Source of the DNA: Planctomycetota bacterium
GTDB lineage: Bacteria > Planctomycetota > Phycisphaerae > Sedimentisphaerales > Anaerobacaceae
DNA: 64,000 nucleotides
Assembly: GCA_025459125.1 (NCBI GenBank)
Contig: JALORE010000002.1
Location: 1-64,000 of the forward strand
Direction: 5' to 3'
Shown here: positions 1 through 9,620 of the stretch, in pieces
Layout of the letters: every line of letters begins with the position of its first letter
Position numbering within the stretch: the first letter of the stretch is position 1
Program-made: the position numbers and the translations under genes
The notes under the pieces: generated by a model
Databases searched by the model: none
What the model was told of the DNA's origin: nothing
The model's input: only the letters and a program-made list of their open reading frames with translations

Positions 1-1
1 G

Positions 2-805
2 CCCAACCCGGCGGAGGGCGACAACGAAGCGGTACCGAACCAGATACTGACATGGCTGCCGGGCCAGGCGGCCATGAAGCATCACCTCTACTTTGGTGAT
101 AACCTCGATGCGGTCACGCAGGGAACGGCCGGCGCGGACAAAGGCGAGCTGACCAATCCGACGTTCACCCCCGGCGCGCTGGAGAACCTCAAAACCTACT
201 ATTGGCGCGTGGATGAGACGGTCGCCACCGGCGGCGTCAAGACCGGCCCGGTGTGGCGGTTCACGACCTGCCTGCCCATCGATGACTTCGAGAGCTACAC
301 GGATACGGAAGGCAATCGTATCTATCAGACCTGGATCGACGGCTGGACCAACGGGACCGGCTCGGTCGTCGGCAACGCCCAGGCTCCTTTTGCCGAGCAG
401 AGGATCGTTCACAGCGGCCTCCAGTCCCTGCCCCTGGACTATAACAACGTGAAGGCGCCGTTCTACAGCGAGGCCGAGCGGGAGTTCGCGCCGGTCGGCG
501 ACTGGACGGCCGGCGGCGCCGACACACTGGTTCTTTACATCCAGGGCCGAAAGGACAATGCGCCTGTTCCGTCCTACATCGCAATCGAAGATTCCGCGAA
601 GCACGTGGGTGTGGTGGCCTACCCTGACCCGGCCGTTGCCACCGCCACCAAGTGGATCCAGTGGAAGATCCCGCTGAACACCTTCACGGGTGTCAATATG
701 GCCCGCGTCAAGAAGATGTATCTTGGCCTGGGTGACCGCAGCAAGCCAGTGGCCGGCGGTGCGGGTCGGATCTACCTCGACGATATTCGTGTGACGAAAC
801 CCTGA
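2..805 (+). CDS. C-terminal part of a large secreted LamG/Ig-like multidomain protein (5' end outside window)
   Basis: Frame is open from window base 2 (PNPAEGDNEAVPNQILTWLPGQAAMKHHLYFGD...); shares the FESYTDTEGNRIYQTWIDGWTNGTGSVVG module with four other ORFs in the window. Confidence 0.85.
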   Translation, partial: PNPAEGDNEAVPNQILTWLPGQAAMKHHLYFGDNLDAVTQGTAGADKGELTNPTFTPGALENLKTYYWRVDETVATGGVKTGPVWRFTTCLPIDDFESYTDTEGNRIYQTWIDGWTNGTGSVVGNAQAPFAEQRIVHSGLQSLPLDYNNVKAPFYSEAEREFAPVGDWTAGGADTLVLYIQGRKDNAPVPSYIAIEDSAKHVGVVAYPDPAVATATKWIQWKIPLNTFTGVNMARVKKMYLGLGDRSKPVAGGAGRIYLDDIRVTKP

Positions 806-889
806 CAGGGTGTGTGGAAAGCAGCACGGGCATCCTGCCCGTGAGTATCCCGCGCGTCTCGCCCGGGGAAGAGCAGGGCCAAGATGGCC

Positions 890-936
890 CTGCGACTGGG
901 ACCCCAACGCGGAGTTTTGCGTTGGGGGGCCCCAGC
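890..936. repeat. Intergenic palindrome ccccaacgcg...gcgttgggg
   Basis: Inverted arms visible; same core word recurs at 21101-21135 and 35845-35875. Confidence 0.6.
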
Positions 937-1022
937 CCACGCATGGGCAAGATGCCCATGCTACGATAGACCGGCTTCTCACATACCCTCTGGGGATTTG
1001 TGATTCGCAGTGGAGAACGCAC

Positions 1023-4000
1023 ATGTGGACAAAACGGATGTATGCGGCATGGCTCAGTCTGGTCCTGGGGTTCGTCGGCACCGCTTCGGCGGGGCTCGTG
1101 GCGCACTGGACGTTGGATGAAGGCGCCGGCACGACCGCCGGCGATGCCAGCGGCCGTGGCGTGGACGGTACCCTGATCGGCGGTCCTACCTGGGTGACCG
1201 GGACCCAGGGCGGCGCCCTGCAGTTCGATGGGCGGGACGACTACGTCGACTTCGGCAATCCCACGGGCTGGCCGGCCGGGCGGTCGCCGCGCAGCATGTG
1301 CGGCTGGGGCAGGACCGACACGGTCGGCGCCGGCTATCGCTGGATGGCCGCGTATGGCTCAGCGGGGACCGGGCAGGCGATGTTCATCGGTCTCAACGGC
1401 AGCACGCTCGTCGCCGGTGGCTACGGCGGCGATGACGTCACCGTCACCAACACCTGGCGGGTGGGCGAGTGGCTCCACGTCGGCCTGACTTATGACGGCA
1501 CCACGGCCAGGGCTTACCTCAACGGCCGCGAGATCGGCTCGGCGGCGAAGAACTGGAACCTGGTCCTGGGCCGGGCCCACCTGGGCCGGCAGGTCAATGA
1601 CGCGGCCGAGTTCTGGGACGGCACGGTCGACGACGTGCGGATCTACGACCACGTCCTGACGGCCGCGGAGGTCAAGGCGCTGGTGCCGCCCAAGGTGAAG
1701 GCCCGCAACCCCAGTCCGGCCGATGGGGCGGTCGGGGTGTTCATGCCGCTGTTCACCTGGACACCCGGCGAGACCGCGGTGTTCGAAGATGTCTACCTGG
1801 GCACGACGCCCGAGCTGACCGAGGCCCAGCGCGTCTCCACGCGTCAGCCGGCGATGCTGAAGATGTACTACCACCTGCCGCCGTTCGTATCGGGACAGAG
1901 GTACTACTGGCGCGTGGATGCGATCGAAGCGACCGGCACGGTGCACACGGGCGACGTCTGGAGCTTCACCGTCACGCCCAAGAGTGCCTGGGCCCCTCGG
2001 CCCGCCGATGGGGCGGCGTACGTCGATCCCAATGTCGTGCTTTCCTGGTCGGCGGGCCTGAACGCGACCGGACACGATGTGTACCTCGGCACGGATCGTG
2101 CCGCCGTCGAAGCCGGGACCGGCGGCACGCTCCAAGGAACGCAGTATGCGACCTCCTTCACGCCCGGTGCCCTCACGCGGGGCGCGGTCTATTACTGGCG
2201 TGTGGATGAAATCGCCGGCGGCAGCAAGACCCCGGGCGATCTCTGGAGTTTCACGGTCCGGCCGGTGCTGCCGAAGACCGATCCGGCCCTGGTCGGCTGG
2301 TACAAGCTCGAGAACGAGAACTCCGGCTCGGTGGTGGACTACTCCGGCTGGGATTATTACGGCGTCCTCGTCGGCAGTCCGCAATGGGTCGAGGGCTCCT
2401 ACGGCGAGGCCCTGGATTTCGACGGCGACGACGACTACGTGGACCTCGGCAATCCGAAGACCTGGCCGTCCGCCCGACAGCCGCGCACTCTGTGCGGCTG
2501 GGCGCGGACCGACACCGTCGCGGCCGGCTGGAAGTGGATCGCCGCCTATGGCTCGCCGGCCACGAGCCAGGCGATGTTCATCGGCGCCAACGGCACCACC
2601 CTTTACGGCGGCGGTTACGGCGACGACGTCAGCAAGGACGCTTTCTGGGAGATCGGCGTCTGGCACCACATCTGCGTGACCTATGACGGCACGACGGCCC
2701 AGCTCTACGCCGACGGCGTGGAAGTCGCCTCGGCGGCCAAGACCTGGAACCTCGTACCAAGCCGGGCCTGTATCGGCCGGCAGGTGAACACGCTGGTCGA
2801 ATTCTGGGACGGCCGGATCGACGATGTGCGCGTCTACAACGTGGCCCTGACGCCCGAGCAGATCCACGAGATCCTGCGGGGCGACACGTCGCTGGCCTGG
2901 GACCCCCAGCCCGCTCACGGCGCCAACGTGGACGTCGATGCCGCACTCGCTTTGAGTTGGTCGGCAGGCCAGAAGGCGGTGCAGCATGATGTCTATTTCG
3001 GCCGGGACAAGGACGCGGTGAAGGCCGCCGATACGACCTCGCCGCTGTACCAGGGCCGCCAGACCGGCACGAGCTTCTCCCTCGCCGGCAAGGTCGAGTT
3101 CGGCGGCGGGGCATACTCCTGGCGGATCGACGAAGTGGAGGCGGAGGGCACCCTTCACAAGGGCGAAGTCTGGACCTTCACCATCCCCGGCTACCTCATT
3201 GTGGACGAGTTCGAGGGCTACACCGACCTCGAAGGCGGCCGCATCTACCAGACCTGGATCGATGGCTGGACCAACGGCACCGGCTCCGTCGTCGGTTATC
3301 TCAATGCACCCTTTGCCGAGCGGACGATCGTCCACGGCGGCAAACAGTCCATGCCTTTCGACTACAACAACACCCGCACGCCGTTCTACAGCGAGGTCCA
3401 GCGCGAGTTCGCGCCGCTGCAGAACTGGACCACGCACGGCGTCACCGACCTGAGCCTGTGGTTCCGGGGCTACCCGGTATCCTTCCTGGAGACGGTGCCC
3501 GGCAGCTTCACGCTCAGCGCCGCCGGCACCGACATCTGGAACAACGCCGACCAGCTCCGCTTCGCCTACCGGCGCCTGACCGGCAACGGCTCGATCACCG
3601 TCCGGGTGGACAGCGTCGGCAATACCAACGGCTGGGCCAAGGCCGGCGTCATGATCCGCGAGAGTCTCGAACCCGGCGCCAAGCACGCGGCGGTCGTGGT
3701 CACGCCGAGCAACGGCGTTTCCTTCCCGCGCCGCGCGGTCCTCAATGACGTGAGCACGCAGATCAACCAGGCGGGCGTCTCGGCCCCGCGCTGGGTCCGC
3801 CTGACCCGCACCGGCGATGTCTTCAAGGCCGAGCACTCCGCGGACGGCAAGACCTGGACCAGCATCGGCGCCGATCCTGCGGCTTCGTCAGCGCCGATCG
3901 CGATGACCGCCGGCCAGGTCTACCTTGGCCTGTGCCTGACGAGCCATAACGCCACCGCCGTCTGCACCGCGCAGTTCTCCGGCATGGCCATCACCGGCGG

Positions 4001-4316
4001 TGTCAGCGGCCAGTGGGCCGCGACCGGCATTGGAGCCGCGCACCCCGGCAACAGCCAGGACGATCTGTACCTCGTGGTCGAAGACAGCGCCGGCAAGACG
4101 GCGGTCGTGACGCATCCCGATCCCGCGGCGGTCCTGGCGACGGACTGGACCGAGTGGAAGATCCCGCTCGCAGGGGCGAGTGATCATTCGCCCCTACAGG
4201 GCGTGAATCTGGCCAAGGTCAAGAAGCTCTACCTCGGCGTCGGCAACCGCCAGCACCCGGCCGCCAGCGGCCCCGGCCGTCTCTACTTCGACGACATTCG
4301 CGTGACCAAGCGCTGA
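1023..4316 (+). CDS. Secreted multidomain protein with two LamG domains and repeated Ig-like modules
   Basis: Start moved to ATG 1023 (MWTKRMYAAWLSLVLGFVGTASAG signal peptide); LamG motifs (GLVAHWTLDEGAGTTAGDASG, DDVRIYDHVLTAAEV), shared FES/TWIDGWTNGTGSVVG module. Confidence 0.9.
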   Translation: MWTKRMYAAWLSLVLGFVGTASAGLVAHWTLDEGAGTTAGDASGRGVDGTLIGGPTWVTGTQGGALQFDGRDDYVDFGNPTGWPAGRSPRSMCGWGRTDTVGAGYRWMAAYGSAGTGQAMFIGLNGSTLVAGGYGGDDVTVTNTWRVGEWLHVGLTYDGTTARAYLNGREIGSAAKNWNLVLGRAHLGRQVNDAAEFWDGTVDDVRIYDHVLTAAEVKALVPPKVKARNPSPADGAVGVFMPLFTWTPGETAVFEDVYLGTTPELTEAQRVSTRQPAMLKMYYHLPPFVSGQRYYWRVDAIEATGTVHTGDVWSFTVTPKSAWAPRPADGAAYVDPNVVLSWSAGLNATGHDVYLGTDRAAVEAGTGGTLQGTQYATSFTPGALTRGAVYYWRVDEIAGGSKTPGDLWSFTVRPVLPKTDPALVGWYKLENENSGSVVDYSGWDYYGVLVGSPQWVEGSYGEALDFDGDDDYVDLGNPKTWPSARQPRTLCGWARTDTVAAGWKWIAAYGSPATSQAMFIGANGTTLYGGGYGDDVSKDAFWEIGVWHHICVTYDGTTAQLYADGVEVASAAKTWNLVPSRACIGRQVNTLVEFWDGRIDDVRVYNVALTPEQIHEILRGDTSLAWDPQPAHGANVDVDAALALSWSAGQKAVQHDVYFGRDKDAVKAADTTSPLYQGRQTGTSFSLAGKVEFGGGAYSWRIDEVEAEGTLHKGEVWTFTIPGYLIVDEFEGYTDLEGGRIYQTWIDGWTNGTGSVVGYLNAPFAERTIVHGGKQSMPFDYNNTRTPFYSEVQREFAPLQNWTTHGVTDLSLWFRGYPVSFLETVPGSFTLSAAGTDIWNNADQLRFAYRRLTGNGSITVRVDSVGNTNGWAKAGVMIRESLEPGAKHAAVVVTPSNGVSFPRRAVLNDVSTQINQAGVSAPRWVRLTRTGDVFKAEHSADGKTWTSIGADPAASSAPIAMTAGQVYLGLCLTSHNATAVCTAQFSGMAITGGVSGQWAATGIGAAHPGNSQDDLYLVVEDSAGKTAVVTHPDPAAVLATDWTEWKIPLAGASDHSPLQGVNLAKVKKLYLGVGNRQHPAASGPGRLYFDDIRVTKR
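4170..4202 (+). repeat. Palindromic mini-repeat inside CDS (AGGGGCGAgtgatcatTCGCCCCT)
   Basis: Inverted repeat seen directly; paralogues lack the encoded AGASDHSPLQ insertion. Confidence 0.75.
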
Positions 4317-4701
4317 GGATCTGCGATTCATGGCTGACAGTAGCGAAGGAAGACGCCGGAGGATTCGTGAGTCAGAGCGGCGCAGGGAACGTGTGTGGGC
4401 TTCAGCCAGGGATTCCGCGCCCTGCGCAAGAGTTGGTCATTCGGCGGAAGATGCTGTTGTGACGTGCCTTGTGGCGCTGGCGGTGGCGGGATACGTCTGC
4501 CGGCTGGGGAGGCTGGAGACGAGCCGGCGGATCGTGTTCTTTCGTCCCGCAGAGCTGTACGACAACAGCCTACTGTCTCGATGGTGGGTGGCAGAGTCCC
4601 AAGGTATCGAGTGCCGGCGGGGTGGAGGAGTGCATGTCGTACCGGATTGAGGACCGAGGTTGAGTCCCGAAAGAGCTCTCACGGTGAGGAAGAACACAGC
4701 C

Positions 4702-5040
4702 ATGGCAGAGTCAGATGTTCCTGTGTTCCGTAGACGAGTCGGAATCCTGCTGCGAACTCTGGTCGTCCTGGTTGCGGGGTGTTTTTGGGTAGTCTGCATC
4801 TGGTGGTGGATGGCTTGTCTTAGCGTCGTGGCAGTGCTGGGCCTCATCGTGTTCCACCCGGTCCTTTATCCAGTTATCTACACATTCGCCTGGCTCAGAC
4901 TCGCATATCGGAACTCGTCTGATCCAGTCCTCCCGGACTATTGGACGGACTATCCGGTTTTCTATCTCGAATGGGGTCGGAAATACGTTGGGCTGGGGCT
5001 GCCGACACTCTCGCGTTGGTTGTTGGAAGGGACGAGGTGA
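4702..5040 (+). CDS. Small hypothetical membrane protein
   Basis: ATG 4702 (MAESDVPVFRRRVGILLRTLVVLVAGCFWVVCIWWWMACLSVVAVLGLIVFHPVL...); hydrophobic helices. Confidence 0.5.
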   Translation: MAESDVPVFRRRVGILLRTLVVLVAGCFWVVCIWWWMACLSVVAVLGLIVFHPVLYPVIYTFAWLRLAYRNSSDPVLPDYWTDYPVFYLEWGRKYVGLGLPTLSRWLLEGTR

Positions 5041-5340
5041 ACTCCCCGCTCACGCAGTCCCCGGGGCATTGGCTGAACATCTCCAGGCGGAGTCTTGTAG
5101 GGTGCGTATCACGCATCGTCTTCATCGGGCTGCGAGGGGTGACAGCGGTAAGGCCGGAAGTCGGGCACAGGTCTTGCCGCTGGTGGAGGGGCCAACCATC
5201 GGCAAGTTGGCACCAGCCGCTGCCACCCGGACCGCTCTCGGCGTCGCCCAGACCCTCGGAGAGTCCCCGACAGGATGAGCTTCCGGTCCGCCCGCGTGTC
5301 ACCTCGGCGCAGAGCCTGCCCCCCGCGTGATCGAGGGCGG

Positions 5341-5407
5341 GGGGCCCATGAAGCATCGGCAGGATGCCGATGCCACAAGTCTACCCAACGCCCACGTGCA
5401 ATTGCCC
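5341..5407. repeat. Family B element ending in TGCAATTGCCC
   Basis: ggcaggatgccgatgccacaag...cgcccacgTGCAATTGCCC; aligns with 54660-54714 and 36045-36092. Confidence 0.65.
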
Positions 5408-5427
5408 CAGGAAAATCGGGGTGGGGC

Positions 5428-5456
5428 TTGCGAAAGACGCGGGAATTTTGCATAAT
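5428..5456 (+). promoter_or_regulatory. Putative promoter TTGCGA-N17-CATAAT
   Basis: Hexamers with 17-bp spacer upstream of CDS 5561. Confidence 0.5.
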
Positions 5457-5560
5457 GAGGGATGGTGTGCGCCAGGGAGTGGCGGCGGAACCGCAAGCAG
5501 CGACGGAGGTCAGGGTTTCTCGGAAGGAGGCAGTTCGTGGCGACACGACGAGCACCCCGT

Positions 5561-8500
5561 ATGCACGGGGTTTCTGTGGGTCTGTTGATTGTGCTTTGGG
5601 CTTCGGGTGCCTGGGCTCAGTGCACCACTTCGAAATGGGTCTCCACCAACGATGTGGATCGATACTCTGCGGCCAAGTCCTGGGACCCGCCGGTCGTGCC
5701 CAACAATACCGGCGGGACGTGCTTCAATGTCGTCATTGGGGCCAACAGCACGACGATCCGGATGGATCTGGCGGCCGCGGCGGTGACTTCCTTCGCCCTC
5801 GGTGCCAACCGGACGTTCCAGGTGCTGCCTCACGGCAGTTACACCGTCGAAGGCCAGGCGACCCTCGAGGGCATCCTCTGGGCCAATGCCGGCGATTTCA
5901 CCGCTCCGCAGGCGGTGTTTTCCGAGAAGACGAGCCTCCGCCGGGCTCAGGTCTGGGCGGACGGCGGCGCCCAGGTCCGGATCGGCGCCCCGCGGTATTC
6001 CGCGGTCGATCTCAAGGCCAGCAGTAACCTGTTGTCGGCCAAGGGCCAGATGAACGCGACGAAACCGTCGCGGCTGGATCTGTCGGCCCTGGCGGTCCTG
6101 GACGACAGCCTGTCGGCCCAGAACGGGTCCTACGTGCACACGATCCTTGCCCAGGATGGCGGCGTCATCGATCTGGCGGGCCTGGTCGAGATCAAAGGCC
6201 CGGAAGGCGAGAGTATCCTGAACGTGACCGCGGACCGCGGCACGATCGATCTGCGCTCGCTGGCGACCGTCAGCGGGCGGGTGGCGTTCCGGACCGACCA
6301 CGGGGGCAAACTGCATCTGGGTGATTTCCGTGCGAAAGCGCCCATCATGATCACGCTCGCCCACGCGAACGACCTGCTCGTGAACGGCCGCGACCTGGAT
6401 CTCGGCGGCACCATCCGGATCGCCAATGACGGTAACGCTCCCATGGAGCTGAGCGGCGACTTCACCTATGCCCATCAGCACAATGGCGAGACCGATGTCA
6501 AGCTGGGCGAGTCCAGTATCTCTTTCCTCGGCGTCGGTCCCCAGGAATTGGAGGTCGGCGGCCTGGATATCGGCACGACCACCGCTCCCGCAGAACGCCG
6601 GGTGATCCAGAAGCTCCTCCGGGGCAACTTCGGTTTCGGCCGACTCGTGGTGGGCCGGCCCAACCAGCCGACCGTGGTCGTCCTGGTGGACCAGATCGAC
6701 AACGGCAACCGGTACGATTTCGCGGGACGCGACTACGCCGAGGCCCTGTATCTGCTGGGCCAGGTCGATCCCAATGACCCGAAGCGCCAGCGTGCCCTCG
6801 ACGGCCTGTACATCGAGAGGGGTTCGACCCTCTACCTGGGCGGCCTGAGCGCGTACGCCATGCTCGACGGCAAGCTGACGGACCTGGCCACCTTGTTTGC
6901 GCCGAAACAGGCGGTGATTCGCGGTTTCCCCAACGGCGGCGGCGATCTGTACCTCGGTCTTCCCGATGTGAATGACTGCCGCAACTTGATCCGCAACGGC
7001 GGCTTCGAAAACGGCGTCCAGCCGCCTGCCGCGACCAGTCCCCTGCGGCCGATTGCTGCCGGAGCGGCTGAGCTGGCGGCCTGGGAAGTTGCCCAAAACA
7101 GCGTCAACTGGACCCACGAGGCGCAGTTCACCGATGCCGGCGCCGGACAGCGCTTTGCGGACCTCAGCAGCACGCTGGCGGGCAAGGGCGTTCTCCGCCA
7201 GACGATTCATACGAAGCCGGGTGCCCTGTACCACGTCTGGTTCGACGTGGCGCCGCATCCGCAGTGCCCGAAGGAGGGCGGGTCCGTCACGGTGCGCGTC
7301 GTCGGAAGCGGCGCGAGCCCGGAGCGTTTCGACGTGATCCCGGCCGGGCTGGTCGGACCGACGCCGGTCATGGGCAGTCCCCGGCGCGTGCGCTGGCTGA
7401 CGAAGACCTGGCGCTTCACCGCCCAGGGGGAAACGACAACGCTGGAGTTCGCCGCGGGAGACGACCCGAGTACGGCGTTCAGCGTTGCTCTGGACAACGT
7501 GGTCGTCCTGAGCCCCGCAACGGACTACCCGACGGATTGCTTCACCCTCCAGAAAAACTGGTCGCTGGTACAGGACACCGGAATTGATCCCGCCGATAAG
7601 CTGACCAATGACACCACGCCGGAGCTGCTGCTGCCGTTCACCAAGCCCGTCTGGGCCGGTGCAGACGGCATCGTGATCGAAGGGCCTGCGGGGGTGGTAT
7701 TGAAATCCGTCTCCGGCTGGATGAGCGACACGCTGCGGGTGACCTTCCCCGTGCCGCTGCTGGTGGATGGCCGGTATACGGTGACGCTCCAGAGGACCAT
7801 CCTCGATACCCTGGGCGAGTCCCTGAACGGCGGGGCCGACGATACGGTCCTGTCCTTCACGCTCGATACGACACCTCCGGCCGTGGGCGCGGGCTCGCTG
7901 CTCACGCGGGATGCCACGCCGTCGCTGGCAGGCGAGGTCCAGGAGGTGGGGGTGCCGGTCGAGGTGGTTGTGGCCGGCCGCATCTACGCCGCGCAGAATA
8001 ACCAGGACGGTACCTGGACGCTGTCGGACAACGTGCTTCAGCCTCTAGCGGACGGCGCGTACCCTGTGGATGTCATGGCGACGGATCGTGCCGGCAACGT
8101 GGGCCATGGCAGCGGACTGCTGACGATTGATACGACGCCTCCGGTGGTGCGCGTGGATTCACTAGTTACCGTCGATCCGACGCCGCAACTGACGGGTAAG
8201 GTCGATGATCCCGATGCCCGCGTGGAGGTGACCGTGGGTGGTACGGCGTACCCGGCCCGGAACAATCGGGACGGCACGTGGACGTTACCGGATGATGCAA
8301 TCGCTCCGCCTCTGCCGAGTGGTACCCATGAGGTGAAGGTTGTTGCCACCGATGTGCCGGGGAACGTCGGCCAGGGCAGCGGCTCGCTGTCGCTCGATGC
8401 CACGGCGCCGGTGGCCGGCGTGAATGCCCTGCTCACCCGGGACACGACGCCGGCTTTGGCGGGAACGGTCGACGATCCCAACGCGACAGTCGCGGTGACC

Positions 8501-8947
8501 GTGGCCGGCAAGACCTACGCCGCCCAGAACCGGGGCGACGGCACGTGGACGCTGCCGGACAACGCGATCACACCGCCGCTGGCCGATGGGGTTCACGAAG
8601 TGACCATTGCTGCCACCGATGCGGTGGGCAACGTAGGCCGCTTTGCTTCCCGGTCCCTCACGATCGACACGACCGCACCGATCGTGGTCTCGTTCTACCT
8701 GAGCACGACCGATCCGAGTCCGGAGTTGACCGGGCAGGTGAACGACCCCCAGGCCACGGTACAGGTGACGATCGCCGGCAAGACCTACACGGCCCGGAAT
8801 CGGGGCGACGGCACCTGGCTGCTGCCGGGCAACACGATCCAGCCGGCTCTCGAACTCGGCACCTACGTGGTCCGGGTCACCGCGACCGATCTGGCCGGCA
8901 ACCAAGGCGTCTCCAAGCCCTGCGAGCTCGAATACGTCAATCCGTGA
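5561..8947 (+). CDS. Large secreted protein with DUF642-like region and four C-terminal bacterial Ig-like repeats
   Basis: Start ATG 5561 with signal peptide MHGVSVGLLIVLWASGAWA; NLIRNGGFENG; tandem DTTPPxV...NRDGTWTLPDxAI...ATDxAGNVG repeats. Confidence 0.88.
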   Translation: MHGVSVGLLIVLWASGAWAQCTTSKWVSTNDVDRYSAAKSWDPPVVPNNTGGTCFNVVIGANSTTIRMDLAAAAVTSFALGANRTFQVLPHGSYTVEGQATLEGILWANAGDFTAPQAVFSEKTSLRRAQVWADGGAQVRIGAPRYSAVDLKASSNLLSAKGQMNATKPSRLDLSALAVLDDSLSAQNGSYVHTILAQDGGVIDLAGLVEIKGPEGESILNVTADRGTIDLRSLATVSGRVAFRTDHGGKLHLGDFRAKAPIMITLAHANDLLVNGRDLDLGGTIRIANDGNAPMELSGDFTYAHQHNGETDVKLGESSISFLGVGPQELEVGGLDIGTTTAPAERRVIQKLLRGNFGFGRLVVGRPNQPTVVVLVDQIDNGNRYDFAGRDYAEALYLLGQVDPNDPKRQRALDGLYIERGSTLYLGGLSAYAMLDGKLTDLATLFAPKQAVIRGFPNGGGDLYLGLPDVNDCRNLIRNGGFENGVQPPAATSPLRPIAAGAAELAAWEVAQNSVNWTHEAQFTDAGAGQRFADLSSTLAGKGVLRQTIHTKPGALYHVWFDVAPHPQCPKEGGSVTVRVVGSGASPERFDVIPAGLVGPTPVMGSPRRVRWLTKTWRFTAQGETTTLEFAAGDDPSTAFSVALDNVVVLSPATDYPTDCFTLQKNWSLVQDTGIDPADKLTNDTTPELLLPFTKPVWAGADGIVIEGPAGVVLKSVSGWMSDTLRVTFPVPLLVDGRYTVTLQRTILDTLGESLNGGADDTVLSFTLDTTPPAVGAGSLLTRDATPSLAGEVQEVGVPVEVVVAGRIYAAQNNQDGTWTLSDNVLQPLADGAYPVDVMATDRAGNVGHGSGLLTIDTTPPVVRVDSLVTVDPTPQLTGKVDDPDARVEVTVGGTAYPARNNRDGTWTLPDDAIAPPLPSGTHEVKVVATDVPGNVGQGSGSLSLDATAPVAGVNALLTRDTTPALAGTVDDPNATVAVTVAGKTYAAQNRGDGTWTLPDNAITPPLADGVHEVTIAATDAVGNVGRFASRSLTIDTTAPIVVSFYLSTTDPSPELTGQVNDPQATVQVTIAGKTYTARNRGDGTWLLPGNTIQPALELGTYVVRVTATDLAGNQGVSKPCELEYVNP
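7865..8944 (+). repeat. Four tandem ~88-aa Ig-like repeats
   Basis: Repeated D(T/A)T(P/A)P...TPxLxGxVDDPxAxVxVTVxGxxYxAxNxxDGTWTLPDN...VxATDxxGNVG. Confidence 0.85.
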
Positions 8948-9305
8948 GTCGGTCGAACTGCCGATTTTGACCAATTGCCACGACCGGCGTATAGCGGCCG
9001 TACCCGAGGCCGCCGCGGCCCGTGGGGGTGCATGACCGCAGTGGCATGGCCCCGCGGCCGTTCGGAGTTCCGCGTCTACGCGGGTCCGAGTCTTCCGAGC
9101 CGCTTCCTGCGAGAGAAGTGGACCTGATCGTCGCGACACCGGAACAACTCGACCGCAACGTGGCCGAGCCCGACTGTTCCTGTACGCACATCGTGGGCCC
9201 GCAACATTCTGGGGTACGTTTATCGCCTTGCGGGTTCCGGAGGCGGCAGGGGCGACGCCTGCGGCGCCCGTGCGCCTCCGAGGATGAGGTGAAGTCGGTG
9301 GTCGT

Positions 9306-9393
9306 GGGTGGCATCGTCAAAGCCGAAGGCCTTGGCGATGGTCTGATGCACAGAAAATCCACCCTCGCCAAGCTGTGCTTGACGATGCCACCC
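9306..9393. mobile_element. Palindromic MITE-like element, family A1
   Basis: Perfect 15-bp terminal inverted repeat GGGTGGCATCGTCAA / TTGACGATGCCACCC. Confidence 0.75.
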
Positions 9394-9514
9394 GGAGCGC
9401 TCCTGGCTTTGGGTTGGTCCTGATGTCTATCCCAAATCTGGTTGGGGGCGCGGATCGAGGAACGCCGCGGCTGACATGGATTCCCGCTTACGCAGGAATG
9501 ACAAGCAGTGTGTC

Positions 9515-9543
9515 TTGGCCTCAGGGGATGGTTGTGCTATCAT
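9515..9543 (+). promoter_or_regulatory. Putative promoter TTGGCC-N17-TATCAT
   Basis: Spacing and hexamers upstream of Gfo/Idh/MocA gene. Confidence 0.45.
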
Positions 9544-9620
9544 GAGCGAGATTGTCGAGGGGGAGGAAGGAGCGTACGCCGCGAGGGCGTCAGTAGCCAG
9601 GGAATCGTCAAGACGGTTGA

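Noticed and set aside
1359-3836. 825-aa minus-strand ORF
   Set aside because: Shadow of the + strand LamG gene; same composition argument.
5510-7258. 582-aa minus ORF; likewise 16920-18611(+), 22834-24333(-), 24552-26648(-), 32922-34133(+), 34149-35747(+), 38274-40190(+), 41483-43240(+), 59926-61386(+)
   Set aside because: All lie antisense to genes with clear families or signal peptides and show no protein motifs.
9022-9423. 133-aa ORF between Ig-repeat and Gfo/Idh/MocA genes
   Set aside because: Overlaps palindromic element A1 and has no coding signature.
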